Assembly: GCA_018985225.1 (NCBI GenBank)
Contig: JADGIF010000059.1
Location: forward strand, 1-25,240
Direction of reading: 5' to 3'
DNA from: Amoeboradix gromovi
Taxonomy: Eukaryota; Sanchytriomycota; Sanchytriomycetes; Sanchytriales; Sanchytriaceae
Length of the DNA stretch: 25,240 bases
Of this stretch, positions 8,745-18,860 are shown piece by piece. Position numbers and translations under genes: made by a program. How positions within the stretch are numbered: the first letter of the stretch is position 1; every line of letters begins with the position of its first letter. The notes beneath the pieces are model-generated. The model had not been told where the DNA came from, ran no database searches, and saw only the letters and a list, made by a program, of their open reading frames with translations.

Positions 8745-9333
8745 TTGAATGAACAAGTAAATTGAATTTCATTGATTTTACTTTTTGGTTGGTTGTAAAT
8801 TTTGTCTAATAGTTGTAGCGTTTTTGGACGTTTGACTTTAACAAGAATTATCTCAAGATCATATTTTTGTAAAATGTCTAGTTATTGCAGCGTGTGTCTC
8901 CTGTTTAGTATATTAGTAGAATGCTATTGAGCTACGCAATCAATTAATCCTTGGTTAATGTAATAAACATAGCCAGCTATAGACTTTTAGTAGAATGACA
9001 GAGCATGAAGGAAGCAAGCTGTGATAAGATTCAGAAATTAGATAAAAGTGACAAGCTACAGGCATGCAACCTATCAGTGCAACAACAGGCGAGACCAGAG
9101 AATTTCAAGCAGCATACTGGTCTGCTCAGTCAGAGAGAAGGATAAGTACTACCAAATATTTAAGCTTTGCCTATTGAGCAATGATGAAGACCTGAACAAC
9201 AGAAAAGATATGATAGCAGCTGTTTTCCTAATTTACAGGTAATAAAATAGCCAGTCTAGTTAATTGCAGTGGTTTGCAAATCTTAGTAAAACTCTCGGAA
9301 GTGAGCCTTTAATTAAAAGAAGTAAATTTATTT
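8745..9333. other. Spacer with a short stretch open in three plus-strand frames
   Basis: No gene called. Between about 9000 and 9240 all three plus-strand frames carry coding-looking runs: ATG at 9005 (MKEASCDKIQKLDKSDK), ATG at 9063 (MQPISATTGETREF) and a frame ending KDKYYQIFKLCLLSNDEDL at 9240. Candidate short introns exist but none gives a consistent longer protein or a recognised family. Confidence 0.3.
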
Positions 9334-10802
9334 TCACTTTTTTGACTTCCTCTGCAACGTTTTCTTACCATTTTGCTCTCCAACAAATCCACTTTTCTCT
9401 GCTTCAACATAGACACTGGCTTTTTCCCTCAAATATTTGATGTCTTTCCTAGACAAAGTGATGTTCTTGTATTTTTTAACCACCCTGTCTTCATTTAAAT
9501 ACTCATGAGGTATATGTAGTAAGAAATTCAACAAATCTCCTGTATTATCATATTGCAGCAGTTTCACTAAATGAGCAAACAAATACCTTTGCAGCAATCT
9601 AGCACTGCCAACCCTATCTTAAAAATGGCTTTTTCTCCTTCCATAATAAATATATCCCAGCATCTCAGCACTGTTGGCCATGGTAGAGCCATCGTATACA
9701 AAGTCATAAACCATTGAGTGGTGAATGTCAAAGAATGAAGTTGGTGCGATTTCAAATGCCTGCTCAATCGCGGCATTTTACGATTTATTAACTTTTCAAA
9801 TACGAGGGAATCAATACGCATTTGTACCAGAGATGGCAAATACAGTTTAGGGATGTGCTTTTCAATTATAGAGTTAAAGCATACAAATGCGTTCTCAATC
9901 GGCATATTCATAAGCAAAAGACCAGCCAATCTTCCCATTCCTTGGCAGTACCCTATCTCAGGATGTAGTTGAGTAAATGCTCTGAGGATGCTTTGCAGCT
10001 GATTTCTTCCTTGTTCATCTCTGAACTTTAAGTGCTCAGGGTAAGATCTGCCGATGTCTCGATCTATAACCTCGTAATTTTCATTCACAGGTTTAGCGGT
10101 CAAATCAGAAAATAAAAGAGGTTTCACTGGATCGTCGGATAGCAGTTTATACCACACCTTACCACGCACAGAATGTGGGATTCCAAATCTGCACAACTTC
10201 TTTAATTTTTTACTTCTTTTTTTGCTGCTCCAATTTGCTAAAAGAGCATTCCACTGAGATTCCAAGTTCTTGTCTATTTTAATTTTTGAATTAGGTGTAT
10301 CACTGCGCAACAAGAATCCATAATTATCGAACAATGTCATATCGAGTGGAATTGGACTGATTTCAATTGGCGTATCTTGTTGAGTGGCAGGGTTTAAACT
10401 TGTAATTATCAAGGTAGGCGTGTTTGGCTCAGGTGTGTTCTGCAGTTCAGGCACTTTACCGTCACTAACGGGACTATTACAACTAATAGTGGGTATTTCT
10501 TGGGGAATACTGGAAACTATATCCTCGTTGCTGATTACTTTATTAGCTGCAATTTCAACTCCCTTGTCAATTGATTTAGTAACTTCAAAATCGAGGTTTA
10601 AATTATGACTACTTACATTCAATACCCTTTCTAGCATATCCTCGCCTAAAACATTACCAACTTTCAACAATTCTTCAGTACTTTTATGCTTTGGAGGATT
10701 AACGTCAATCTCTACACTCTCAGCAACTGACTTTATTTGAGAATCGTCAGCTTCCTCACTGGAAGTATTCCTAGACGCGAGACTCCGATTATCCCACTCC
10801 AT
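9334..10802 (-). CDS. TBC-domain Rab GTPase-activating protein (two exons)
   Basis: 482 residues after removing the 20-nt intron at 9567-9586. Residues 1-200 are a polar, probably disordered region. The TBC domain spans about 205-410: CRFGIPHSVRGKVWYKLL, the arginine-finger motif IDRDIGR (R252), the glutamine-finger motif IGYCQGM (Q287), and TQWFMTLYTMALPWPTVLRCWD. Both fingers are intact, so it should accelerate GTP hydrolysis on a Rab GTPase; which Rab cannot be told. Without splicing the chain would stop right after FKIGLAVLDCCK; splicing joins it to VKLLQYDNTGDLLNFL, the usual end of the domain. The C-terminus is lysine-rich. Divergent from the C9-methyltransferase gene. Confidence 0.85.
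9567..9586 (-). other. 20-nt spliceosomal intron in the TBC gene
   Basis: Intron GTATTTGTTTGCTCATTTAG, phase 1, restoring the TBC frame (AAA G|TG). Its end CTCAT-TTAG fits the common 3' pattern of the window. Confidence 0.8.
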
Positions 10803-11126
10803 TCTTTAAAATTTAATGTTTCAAAAAGGAATAGTTGCTTACCAGCTGGTAGTTGATTGATGTTTGGCGATAGAATTCTAGGCGATCAAGAAAAAATAAA
10901 ATTGCATTATAAAAATAAATAGTATTGAGCATTTTTGACACAGCCTTAACTTGATAACTACTGATAAGATTCTTTTTAAACAAAACGACATTCAGAACTG
11001 TTCCTTGTACCCATTATTGTCGATCAATCATTACGATACGGAATTGGTTTATTTTTCTTCTGGCTATTTCTCGCCCAATAAAATCACGTGTTTTGTAATA
11101 GCAATTCTTGAAGTTCTCTCCTTCAA
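10803..11126. other. Divergent promoter region, TBC gene (-) and C9-methyltransferase (+)
   Basis: 324 bases between two start codons facing outward. CCAAT is present at about 11073-11077 and a palindromic CACGTG E-box at 11085-11090, 36 bases before the methyltransferase ATG. These are consensus matches only. No gene is visible. Confidence 0.35.
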
Positions 11127-12594
11127 ATGGCTCGTGAATTCTTTAACCTCTACTTGTTTTGGGGAAGCATAATCGTAGGTAATCTTGCCTTAAATTATGT
11201 ATTGTTTCGATCTTGGATTGCATTTTTGATCCATGCGGTACCCATAGGTTTTGTCATCGGTGTCTCGTACTTTTATGCGTTCAGCTACATGTACACGCCT
11301 TCACATCACAAGCAGAAGCCATTAAAGCCTATGAATACTTATTACCATGATTACATTCGTCAAGTGGTAAATCTGCCTAAAGATATTTGGCCTCTTCTAT
11401 TGAATCGTAACCAGCATGTCCGTTTTGCTTTCACTGTTGAGGACTTCAGATTCTTTCTTGGCACTTGGCTTCCTGAGTTGTTGTGGCATTCCAAGAAACA
11501 GGATGAAGATCAGGTTCAAGAGCATTATGATCGAGGAAATGACTTTTATAATGCATTCTTGGGGGACATGATGATTTATACTAGTGGTATGGTGTCTCCT
11601 GATCTCCTGAAGAATGTAGAATCGACTGAAATGGGAAACATCGAAAAAATGTTGAATAAGTTAGATTGTCCGATGGATCTTACTGCGCTGGAAGCCATGC
11701 AGTTGACAAAGCTGAAATACGTATGTGAGGTGTTGGAGCTTAAGTCTGGTATGAGTTTGTTGGATATTGGCTGCGGTTGGGGTACTTTATGTAATTATGC
11801 AAGTGAAAGATATGATGTGAATTCACTGGGTGTTACTTTGGCTAAGAATCAAGTTCAGTTTGGTAGCCATGTTGCTAAACAGTTGAATCAGGCCAACAAG
11901 GTTAAGCTGTTGGCCTGCGACTATCGAGATATTCCAAATACTAAGTACGACAGAATAAGTTGCCTAGAGATGGCTGAGCATGTGGGTGTTAAACGATTTG
12001 GTGCTTTCATGAATCAGCTACATAATATTCTTAATGATGACGGGATTTTATTTATGCAAGTTGCTGGTTTAAGACGTGCTTGGCAGTTGGAGGACTTAAT
12101 TTGGGGTTTCTTCATGGCTAGATACATATTTCCAGGTGCAGACGCAAGCACTCCGTTGAATTGGTATGTAAATCAATTGGAATATGCTGGTTTTGAGGTG
12201 CAGACTGTTAAAACGATTGGTACGCATTATGGCGCAACGTTAAAAGCATGGTATGATCATTGGTTATTAAAGGAGGATTTAATTAGACAAAGGTGTTAAA
12301 TATTAATTTAGATATGGAGAGTACTGGTGTAGATTATGGAAGTTTTTCTTAGGTTGGTCTAGCATTATTGCACACCAGGGTAGTGCCACATGTTACCAGA
12401 TAGTAGCGATCAAGAATACTAACGATTTTAGAAAAATGAGTGGAGGGAAGCATAGCACTCAGCAATGGACCCCTTCTGTTAAATTGGATAACAAGGACAA
12501 GTCATTTGTAGAAGTAATGAGAAGTAGTTGTCAGCAGATTTGGAAGGGTCAGTTGGAGAGGGCAGATAGTAAACAGAATGTGACTGATTTGTAA
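11127..12594 (+). CDS. Sphingolipid C9-methyltransferase (CFA synthase-like, two exons)
   Basis: 482 residues after removal of the 19-nt intron at 12293-12311. Two N-terminal membrane helices (about 5-58) anchor a SAM-dependent methyltransferase of the cyclopropane-fatty-acid-synthase family. Motifs: HYDRGNDFYNAFLGDMMIYTSG, the SAM-binding loop LLDIGCGWGT (211-220), CLEMAEHVG, LQVAGLRRAWQ-like MQVAGLRRAWQ, and EDLIWGFFMARYIFPGADAS. The downstream exon gives YGEYWCRLWKFFLGWSS then HQGSATCYQIVAIKN, the conserved end. This is the fungal enzyme that adds the C9 methyl branch to the sphingoid base of glucosylceramides in the ER; length and anchors fit. It is among the best fungal markers in the window. 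Confidence 0.9.
12293..12311 (+). other. 19-nt spliceosomal intron in the C9-methyltransferase gene
   Basis: Intron GTGTTAAATATTAATTTAG, phase 2. Removal joins EDLIRQR to YGEYWCRLW, exactly the conserved family sequence. Confidence 0.85.
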
Positions 12595-12979
12595 AAGTAA
12601 ATATAATATCATTGACAAACTGAAGAGAAAAAGCTTATTGATTGTGCCTTGCACTCTAAAGCGACATTTCCATATTTAATCTGTATGACAATTACAGCCA
12701 ATTTATCTATCTCACGCTATGTGATGTAGCGATGGAACGAGATTTGAAGGCTTTCTTTAAAATTTTATAGCCAAAGAAAGTCTTGTGAGAAATGGAAAGT
12801 ACTAAATGTCGGAGTAGAGAAATCGGTTACAGCCAGTTTTCACAGACGCCATATCTGATAGAGTGTCGGACATTTTTACTTGACAAATGCACAGCTCTAG
12901 ATCATCTTTAAAGAGTGGTTCTAATTTTTTTATAGCGCGTCTGGCTAGGACTTCAAATTTAGAACAATTTGTATCCCCT

Positions 12980-13558
12980 ATGAAACCCATAAATACTTTG
13001 TATGTTAGTAACTTGAACGATAAGATAAACAAGACAAAACTCAGAGAGTCTCTATATCTTTTGTTCAGCCAATATGGAACTGTAATTGAGGTTATGGCAA
13101 GAAAGACCAAAAAAATGAGAGGCCAAGCATATATATGTTATACTTCAATACAGGACGCAATGACTGGAATGGAGCACCTGAGAGACAAGATAATTTTCGG
13201 AAAGGCTATGAAGATAGAATACGCGAAAATTAATAGTACACAATTGGAAATATTTCATGGGAATTATATACAACCAGAACAAGAACAAGAAGATTTAGAC
13301 ATGGAAATGGAAGATATAGGGTTTACAAGCAGCACCTTGTATGTGAAGAACTTACCGAGTGAGACAAGCGATGATATGTTGTCCTTGTTGTTCCAGCAAT
13401 ATGAAGGATTTATTCAAGTCAGGCTAGTCCCTGGAAACACAGATGTAGCATTTATAGATTATCAGTCTGCAGAGCATGCAAAGACTGCAAAGTTGGTTTT
13501 AGATGGATTCTTGATAACAAAAAACAAACCTATGCAGATTGAGTTTGCAAAGAATTGA
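12980..13558 (+). CDS. U2 snRNP B''/U1A-type protein with two RRMs
   Basis: 192 residues from ATG at 12980. RRM1 starts at once: NTLYVSNLNDKINKTKLRES with RNP2 LYVSNL and RNP1 RGQAYICY, diagnostic of U1A/U2B''. After an acidic linker, RRM2 has STLYVKNLPSE (RNP2) and DVAFIDYQS (RNP1). These proteins bind stem-loops of U1 or U2 snRNA in the spliceosome, fitting the many introns nearby. The frame is open upstream to ATG 12887, adding 31 residues with no match to the family. A 21-nt GT...CTAAT...ATAG candidate intron at 12915-12935 lies in that extension. I prefer 12980 because family members begin close to RRM1. A single U1A/U2B'' protein serving both snRNPs is common in simple eukaryotes. Confidence 0.85.
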   Translation: MKPINTLYVSNLNDKINKTKLRESLYLLFSQYGTVIEVMARKTKKMRGQAYICYTSIQDAMTGMEHLRDKIIFGKAMKIEYAKINSTQLEIFHGNYIQPEQEQEDLDMEMEDIGFTSSTLYVKNLPSETSDDMLSLLFQQYEGFIQVRLVPGNTDVAFIDYQSAEHAKTAKLVLDGFLITKNKPMQIEFAKN

Positions 13559-13671
13559 TTGATAAATAAACGCATTGATACTTAGGCTTTGTTCTACTTG
13601 TGCGCCGTATCGGCCTGGTGGTTTATAAGAACTGCGGGGAGGTAATGTATATGCAGTAATATCTACATTTA

Positions 13672-15578
13672 TTATTTTGAATTAACTTGCTGTTGGCTCT
13701 CTGTATTGCTCCTTCTTCTTTTCTGCAATATTACAGGTCTTATAGTAAGTGACTGCTTAAATGACATTCTAGACAGATTTATGTTAGATTCTTTGTAATC
13801 GTTCTTTAAGCTTGACATGCTAGCATTGGAGTCCGAATTATAAATGTCAGTAGGGGAGCCTATTCCATACCTTTCCTCGATTTGCTTTTTAGTTGAATTT
13901 ATCAAAGCGTCGCGGTCTATTTCAAAACGAGTTATGGCCATCTCAAATTGTTTAACAAAAACATCTAATGCTTCCGAGTAGGTAAATGAAAAGGCGCTGA
14001 ATTTGTCCTCGGAGAGCAAAATAGCAATGTAATGACCACCATCTAGTTTCTTTTTTATTTTTAAGTCTTGCAAATATACCCTGCGCCTAATAAAGTACTT
14101 TTTAGAACTATTTGATTTTGTTATAATTACCATGTCAGAGAATAGAAAAACGTGCCTAGGAAACTTATGAGATATGTTCTTATCCAAATCTTTTAACTCG
14201 GGCAACTCGTATTGCGAAATAAGTTTTCTTTCTTTAAATATGGCCTAAATTAAAATAAAAATACAATTGGTTTGGGCACGATACTGTTCCATATATCGAT
14301 ACCTTTCTGGTCAGCATTCTCATTCATTTTGATTTCTGAGAATTTGATGTCAAAGTATAGAGTTTTTAAAAAAGAATCATTCAAGTCTTTACCGTCATCA
14401 ATCCCTCTGTTATTCCTAAGGAACTCTTGCAGTGTCATTTTCTTTTTAATGTTTTGATTGTGGGCATCTGTATTAAGCATTATAATGCTAAAAGCCAAAA
14501 CATAAGCAGTTACTGGCGATTTGAATATTGCCGGATTATCAGCACAATATTGAGTCGCAAACTCATTCATTATTCTATCAATCTTTTGAGCTTCACCTTG
14601 CAACTTAAATTTTTGCATGAAAAGCCTCAGCGCTTCATCAAATGAAAGATTTTTAAAGTGCTGTAGAGTAACATATCTTTTTAGGATCTTGAGGTATATT
14701 TCGTCCGGCTCACCTAGTAACTCACCTATTTTTGATTTGTCTAATTTTTTCGAAGAATTTATAAAATTCGCAACCTCTTGAACAATCAGCTCGTCCTCTA
14801 CAAACTGTTTAACAAACATCTTTACGCAGTCTTTAGGTTTTTTATTAAATGTTTCAACTCGTTCAAAATCCTGGGTTAATGCGCCAGTCGAAGTCTGAAA
14901 ATCATAAACTACCTTTTCAGTTGATTTTTTAAGTTCAAATACATCTGGACTTTCACTTAAAGACTGATTTATAGCCTCCAGGGGTGGAGAATTCCCTTGT
15001 ACCTTGGGGTCATTGGTCTTTAATTGCATTTGTGACATCGATACGCGAACAGATGGTGCCATTGTTGGAGGATGAGTAACACCATAAGAGTTCTTATTAT
15101 TAAGGTTTAACTCCTTGATTTTTTTGAAATGTAGTCTGATCAAATGTAATCTGTAGGCCCTTTGAATAATTTTGGCTGACTCCTCTTGATTTTCAACAAT
15201 GGCTTCCATCAATTCAGAGGGTGACAATTGTGAAGTTTTTAATACAGGCAAGTGCGACCATGATGCAGATTTCATTTCTATATTTTTTTGTCTGAAATTC
15301 ATATCAATCGTATTTTGAGGTGAATTTGGAAGCGTTTTAGATTCTGGCATGGGATCCTTCAAAATTAATGTAATAGCCTCTGTAGATATTTTGGGACTTG
15401 ATATGCTAGAGCTTTTCAAAATACTCTTGCGCTGTAATTTGAACTTACGCGTTGCTTGTATCGGTTCTTCAAAACTATTATTAAATGTATCTATATCGGC
15501 TGATAGATTTATAACATTATCAATGTCTCTATTATCGTCTTCAATGTCATTCATTAATGTTAAGTAGAAACAAGCCAC
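13672..15578 (-). CDS. IQ-Sec7-PH Arf guanine-nucleotide exchange factor, BRAG/IQSEC-like (two exons)
   Basis: 628 residues after removal of the 20-nt intron at 14245-14264. Order: disordered N-terminus; IQ motif at about 135-155 (ESAKIIQRAYRLHLIRLHF); Sec7 domain at about 235-425 with catalytic glutamate E329 in LQGEAQKIDRIMNEFA and NTDAHN; then, across the intron, AIFKERKLIS and a PH domain with FPRHVFLFSDMVII. IQ, Sec7 and PH in this order is the BRAG/IQSEC architecture, which activates Arf GTPases at membranes, often under calmodulin control. A second ATG eight codons in (MNDIEDDN, 15554) is an equally likely start. The gene starts only 41 bases after the RCC1 stop codon on the same strand. 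Confidence 0.88.
14245..14264 (-). other. 20-nt spliceosomal intron in the Sec7-PH gene
   Basis: Intron GTATTTTTATTTTAATTTAG, phase 0, containing an in-frame TAA if retained. Removal joins the Sec7 end (VPKPI) to the PH start (AIFKERKL). Confidence 0.88.
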
Positions 15579-15619
15579 AATTTTCCACCAACTGAGATTT
15601 ATAAACTTTTTTATTTATT

Positions 15620-16889
15620 TTATTCGTAAATGAACAACGAATGCTGTGTTGAACAAGAAATCGCTGTACATTTTTTATCATTCACTTTGCTTCCTTCTAT
15701 TAAAAACGGTTCATATATATCCTCACCAGTGTCTATACCGTGCGCTGTAGTATGATTTACAGTCGAGCCCTACATTAACAAGAAATACCCATGAATAAAC
15801 CTCTCCATCTTTAGATAACGCCAAAGCAGTACAAGCGCCGCAAGATATACTTTTTATTTCCACCCCATCTGGAAAATCAATTTCAATTGGACTGCTTGAG
15901 TAGGCCTCACCGGTTGCTTTGCCTTTCAAGCCCAACAAACCATCCCTCGTGGAACCAATGGCATACACATGATTTTTCAACTTGTTATTTTTACCATACT
16001 TTCTCACAAGAAAAATCGTGTTGTGAGCACCGCCTTCGATTTGCAGTATCTCGCCACATGGTCTAGTTACATTTCCAGATGAGTCCTTCACTTCTACACC
16101 ACACAACTTTCTGAACAGTTCAGCATTTTTTCTAATCGTTTGAGTATCTGGATCATGGGCAGGCCATCCTAATTGACCAGAAGCATTAATTCCACAACAA
16201 TATATTTCATTTTTAAAGGTTACAAAAAAAGATTGGAAACTACCAGCGCCAATTAATTTAACATTGCTTATAACTGGTGCTTCGGCCACGCACCATCTCT
16301 CAGAAATTCGGACATTAGTGTTTGGATTTACTCGATCAGAGGATCTAAATCCAGTTTGGAAGTGAGTACAGTCCCCAAAGGTATATGATCTACCTGTTTT
16401 TGTCAATACCACAACGTGATTGTCACCTGCTTTTATATCAACTACTTCTTCGTCCTTACCTATGGGAATGTGAAGTGGGACCTCCTGAACATGGTTGGCA
16501 TTATCAATCCCAATCGTACCGTTATCGTCTCTAAACGACCCAAATATATAAAGCTTTCCCTTTATAAGAATAAGCGTCAAGTTATCAGCCGCAGCGATTT
16601 TTGAGATTGGTTTAAACTCTGGAAAGGTAAGTGTGGGCGTCGAATCAGAGTTCGGTCTACCTGTGGCGCACAAATCACCTAAACCGAAAGTATATATTCC
16701 TCTTTTGGTACGGACTATGCTATGCAATCCTCCAGCAACAATCTCCAACACAGGATCTACTACATTCTTCGGCCCAACTATTGGTATTGGTTGCGGAGTT
16801 CTACATTGATCTCTTCCAGCTATGCCTAAAATTCCAACTCCTAACCCATCTTGTCCTGCAGAGTATGCTGTAGGAATACCATGATCCAT
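15620..16889 (-). CDS. RCC1, Ran guanine-nucleotide exchange factor (two exons)
   Basis: 416 residues after removal of the 19-nt intron at 15770-15788; RCC1 is usually about 420. A seven-bladed repeat protein with repeat ends such as GGLHSIVRTKRGIYTFG, AGDNHVVVLTKTGRSYTFGD and GGAHNTIFLV. The RCC1-specific loop LYIFGSFRDDNGTIGI identifies it as RCC1 itself and not a generic repeat protein. The second exon supplies the last blade: GSTVNHTTAHGIDTGEDIY, then CTAISCSTQHSLFIYE. It loads GTP on Ran on chromatin to drive nuclear transport and spindle assembly. It lacks the basic N-terminal tail seen in animals, starting directly in blade one. Confidence 0.9.
15770..15788 (-). other. 19-nt spliceosomal intron in RCC1
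   Basis: Intron GTATTTCTTGTTAATGTAG, phase 0, removing a spurious tail after YSW and joining W to GSTVNHT of the final RCC1 blade. Confidence 0.88.
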
Positions 16890-16942
16890 TTGTATTACTC
16901 CTTTGAAAATGGAAAATGAAAATTATAGAATTTAGAATTTTA

Positions 16943-17683
16943 TTATTTTGTCAGTGAAAAAATGATATGAGGAGTAGCTAAGCAACTCAAATATCTCAAG
17001 TAAGTTGAAAAGAAATCCAAGTCAAGCTGAAGTACCAGTGTGCCCCATATGCTTAATATGACTACAAATGCGCAAATTAAAATATGTTTTCTATCTCTAA
17101 GTAAAGCCCATTCGTTCGAAGTTGAATAGTAGCAGTGACTACATAGGTAGTATATTGAAAATGAGTAAAAAGAATCTAAATGGCAAAACACAAGCATTTC
17201 CAGAAAAACCTTAATCTTTACCAGGATGTCAGAGTTATCACAATAAAGTGAGCCGCCCAACATCATAATGTATTTGAAGTACGCATACTCAGTAAGCTGT
17301 ATTCCTGTCAAGATAAAAAGGTGATTTGAATACCTGTCGCTGTATAATATACCAGCTATGACCATTAATCCTTTGAAGACGTATTTCTGTGACTTGTTTT
17401 CAATAAAAGCATCCTCTTTCCCAAAATGAATCAGAGATAAAGGCATAAATACTGCGAGGGCCAAAACGGGAATATATTGCCATAAAACTAAATGACAAAG
17501 TATTAGTGATATGTACCATCCGTAGTCCTTAAATTTTAAATGCATCATATCGGACATCCCATGATATATTGCTATAGAGTGAGAAACCAGCAGGAATTTA
17601 ATTATTTCATCCTTTGGTAGTATGCATATCCCAGAAAATAAAAAAATTTCCATGAAAACTGAATTGCTGATAATTTCTGCCAT
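16943..17683 (-). CDS. Brp/Blh-family beta-carotene 15,15'-dioxygenase-like membrane protein
   Basis: 246 residues with about seven membrane segments and the four conserved polar sites of Brp/Blh enzymes: YHGMSD (41-45), IHFGKED (85-91), IYYLCSHCYYS (His183) and a terminal ATPHIIFS (His239). In this family the histidines bind the iron that splits beta-carotene into two retinals. Length is slightly below the usual 270-330. Motifs and order are seen; activity is inferred. It is mainly known from bacteria, archaea and some protists, so a fungal copy suggests transfer or patchy retention, and predicts a retinal-using rhodopsin elsewhere in the genome. It lies 53 bases upstream of the RCC1 start on the same strand. 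Confidence 0.7.
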   Translation of the reverse strand: MAEIISNSVFMEIFLFSGICILPKDEIIKFLLVSHSIAIYHGMSDMMHLKFKDYGWYISLILCHLVLWQYIPVLALAVFMPLSLIHFGKEDAFIENKSQKYVFKGLMVIAGILYSDRYSNHLFILTGIQLTEYAYFKYIMMLGGSLYCDNSDILVKIKVFLEMLVFCHLDSFYSFSIYYLCSHCYYSTSNEWALLRDRKHILICAFVVILSIWGTLVLQLDLDFFSTYLRYLSCLATPHIIFSLTK

Positions 17684-18197
17684 TTTATGGCCTTAGTATG
17701 TTTCCAGTTTACGTGGATTTCGGTTTAAATTAGTGACATAAATGATGCAGTCCCTACAAACAAGATTCTGGGCATATGGCAGTGCTTACGAACGTGCTGC
17801 ATGTTTTAACCAGTACCATGAATTTATATAAGACTTTCCCTGTGCATACTATATCTGCAGAAATCGACGGCACTGGCTTGACTTGATACCAGCACATACC
17901 TGATCTGAACAAAAACTTAACGTGAAGAAGATAGCAACTGTTCCCATCAATATATACCCCTGAATTTAATCATAATGCTACCAAGAGCTTTAATGATTTA
18001 ATTTGTTCAAAAATTTACCCATTTTGATCTGTACTCCCAGATATTTATGATTCTAACCCCAAGCCAAAACTTTAATGAGTAGATGCAAAGTTAAGACCTT
18101 AACCTTGAAATATAAAGATTAATGTAAACGATTACGACTTAAATAAAGTGTTTTAAACTGCTGCATTAATTTTATTAAAAACATCTTTTGCTAAGCT
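17684..18197. other. Gene-poor spacer, one doubtful mini-ORF
   Basis: No gene called. On the plus strand an ATG at 17741 opens 30 codons (MMQSLQTRFWAYGSAYERAA). Several GT...AG spans of 19-20 nt overlap it, but each choice gives only about 18-40 residues and no family. Confidence 0.3.
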
Positions 18198-18524
18198 CTA
18201 CAGAGAATCAGAGCTATCTATAAGTTTGTATCCTTTGACATGCACAAGCTTGAAATGCTTTTTCTGATCAAATTTTCTTTTAAATGCACGACTACAAACC
18301 CCACATTCAAATCTTTTAAAAGGAATGTGAACATCCAAATGAGATTTAAGTCTATGGTACTTTGAAGTATTGTAATCACATTTTTCCCATTTGCAATTAA
18401 ATATCTTGAAACATAATGAGTCTAACAAGTGATGATTACAGTGTTCATGGAATTCTTGAGCAGTTGAGCCAACATGCCCACATGAATCCCATTTGCATAA
18501 AAAATCACTTTCTTCCACGCACAT
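18198..18524 (-). CDS. PacC/Rim101-like protein with three C2H2 zinc fingers
   Basis: 108 residues, almost entirely zinc fingers. Finger 1 is C10-C15-H28-H32, finger 2 is C44-C49-H62-H66, finger 3 is C74-C77-H90-H95. Fingers 1 and 2 both carry the CKWxxC tryptophan typical of the pair that pack together in PacC, Rim101 and GLI-type proteins. Finger 2 leads to HIPFKRFECGVCSRAFKRKFD, close to the PacC linker HxPxKPxxCxxCxxxFKRPQD. PacC regulates genes in response to ambient pH, but it is 500-700 residues with a long processed tail that is missing here. The protein could be a minimal DNA-binding form or one exon of a longer gene. Confidence 0.65.
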   Translation of the reverse strand: MCVEESDFLCKWDSCGHVGSTAQEFHEHCNHHLLDSLCFKIFNCKWEKCDYNTSKYHRLKSHLDVHIPFKRFECGVCSRAFKRKFDQKKHFKLVHVKGYKLIDSSDSL

Positions 18525-18860
18525 AAAATTTATATCCCTTGGTTTTAATTCTCAATGAATCATGTGGCGAGAATTGATTTAAATTTCAGTTTTGAGCAGA
18601 GATGCTCCATATAAGATTAAAAATTACGCAAAAGTTATATGGGCCACCCAGTATCAAAATTAGATACAGTATCGTTCCGTGGGTCTGCTCAGCAGCTAAT
18701 TCAGACTCATAAATCACAGTTATTTCTCAGCTAGGGGGCTTAGCAGAACTCTCCTGTTTTTGTTTGGAACATTTAGCTTATTTTAAAGCCTTGAGCAATG
18801 AACTAGTACAACACATTTACTTCGGCAGTAGTCGTCTCAAACCAGGTTTCATCTCATCTT
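18525..18860. other. Divergent intergenic region, PacC-like (-) and chitin synthase (+)
   Basis: 336 bases between two outward-facing start codons. No coding run or RNA gene is seen; it must hold both promoters. No PacC consensus was confirmed in it. Confidence 0.4.

Noticed and set aside
12887-12979. Upstream ATG of the U2B''/U1A gene as the true start
   Set aside because: The extra 31 residues match nothing in the family, whose members begin just before RRM1.
12802-13110. 102-codon minus-strand frame over the U2B''/U1A gene
   Set aside because: It lies antisense to RRM1 and shows no domain; the plus strand has clear RNP motifs.
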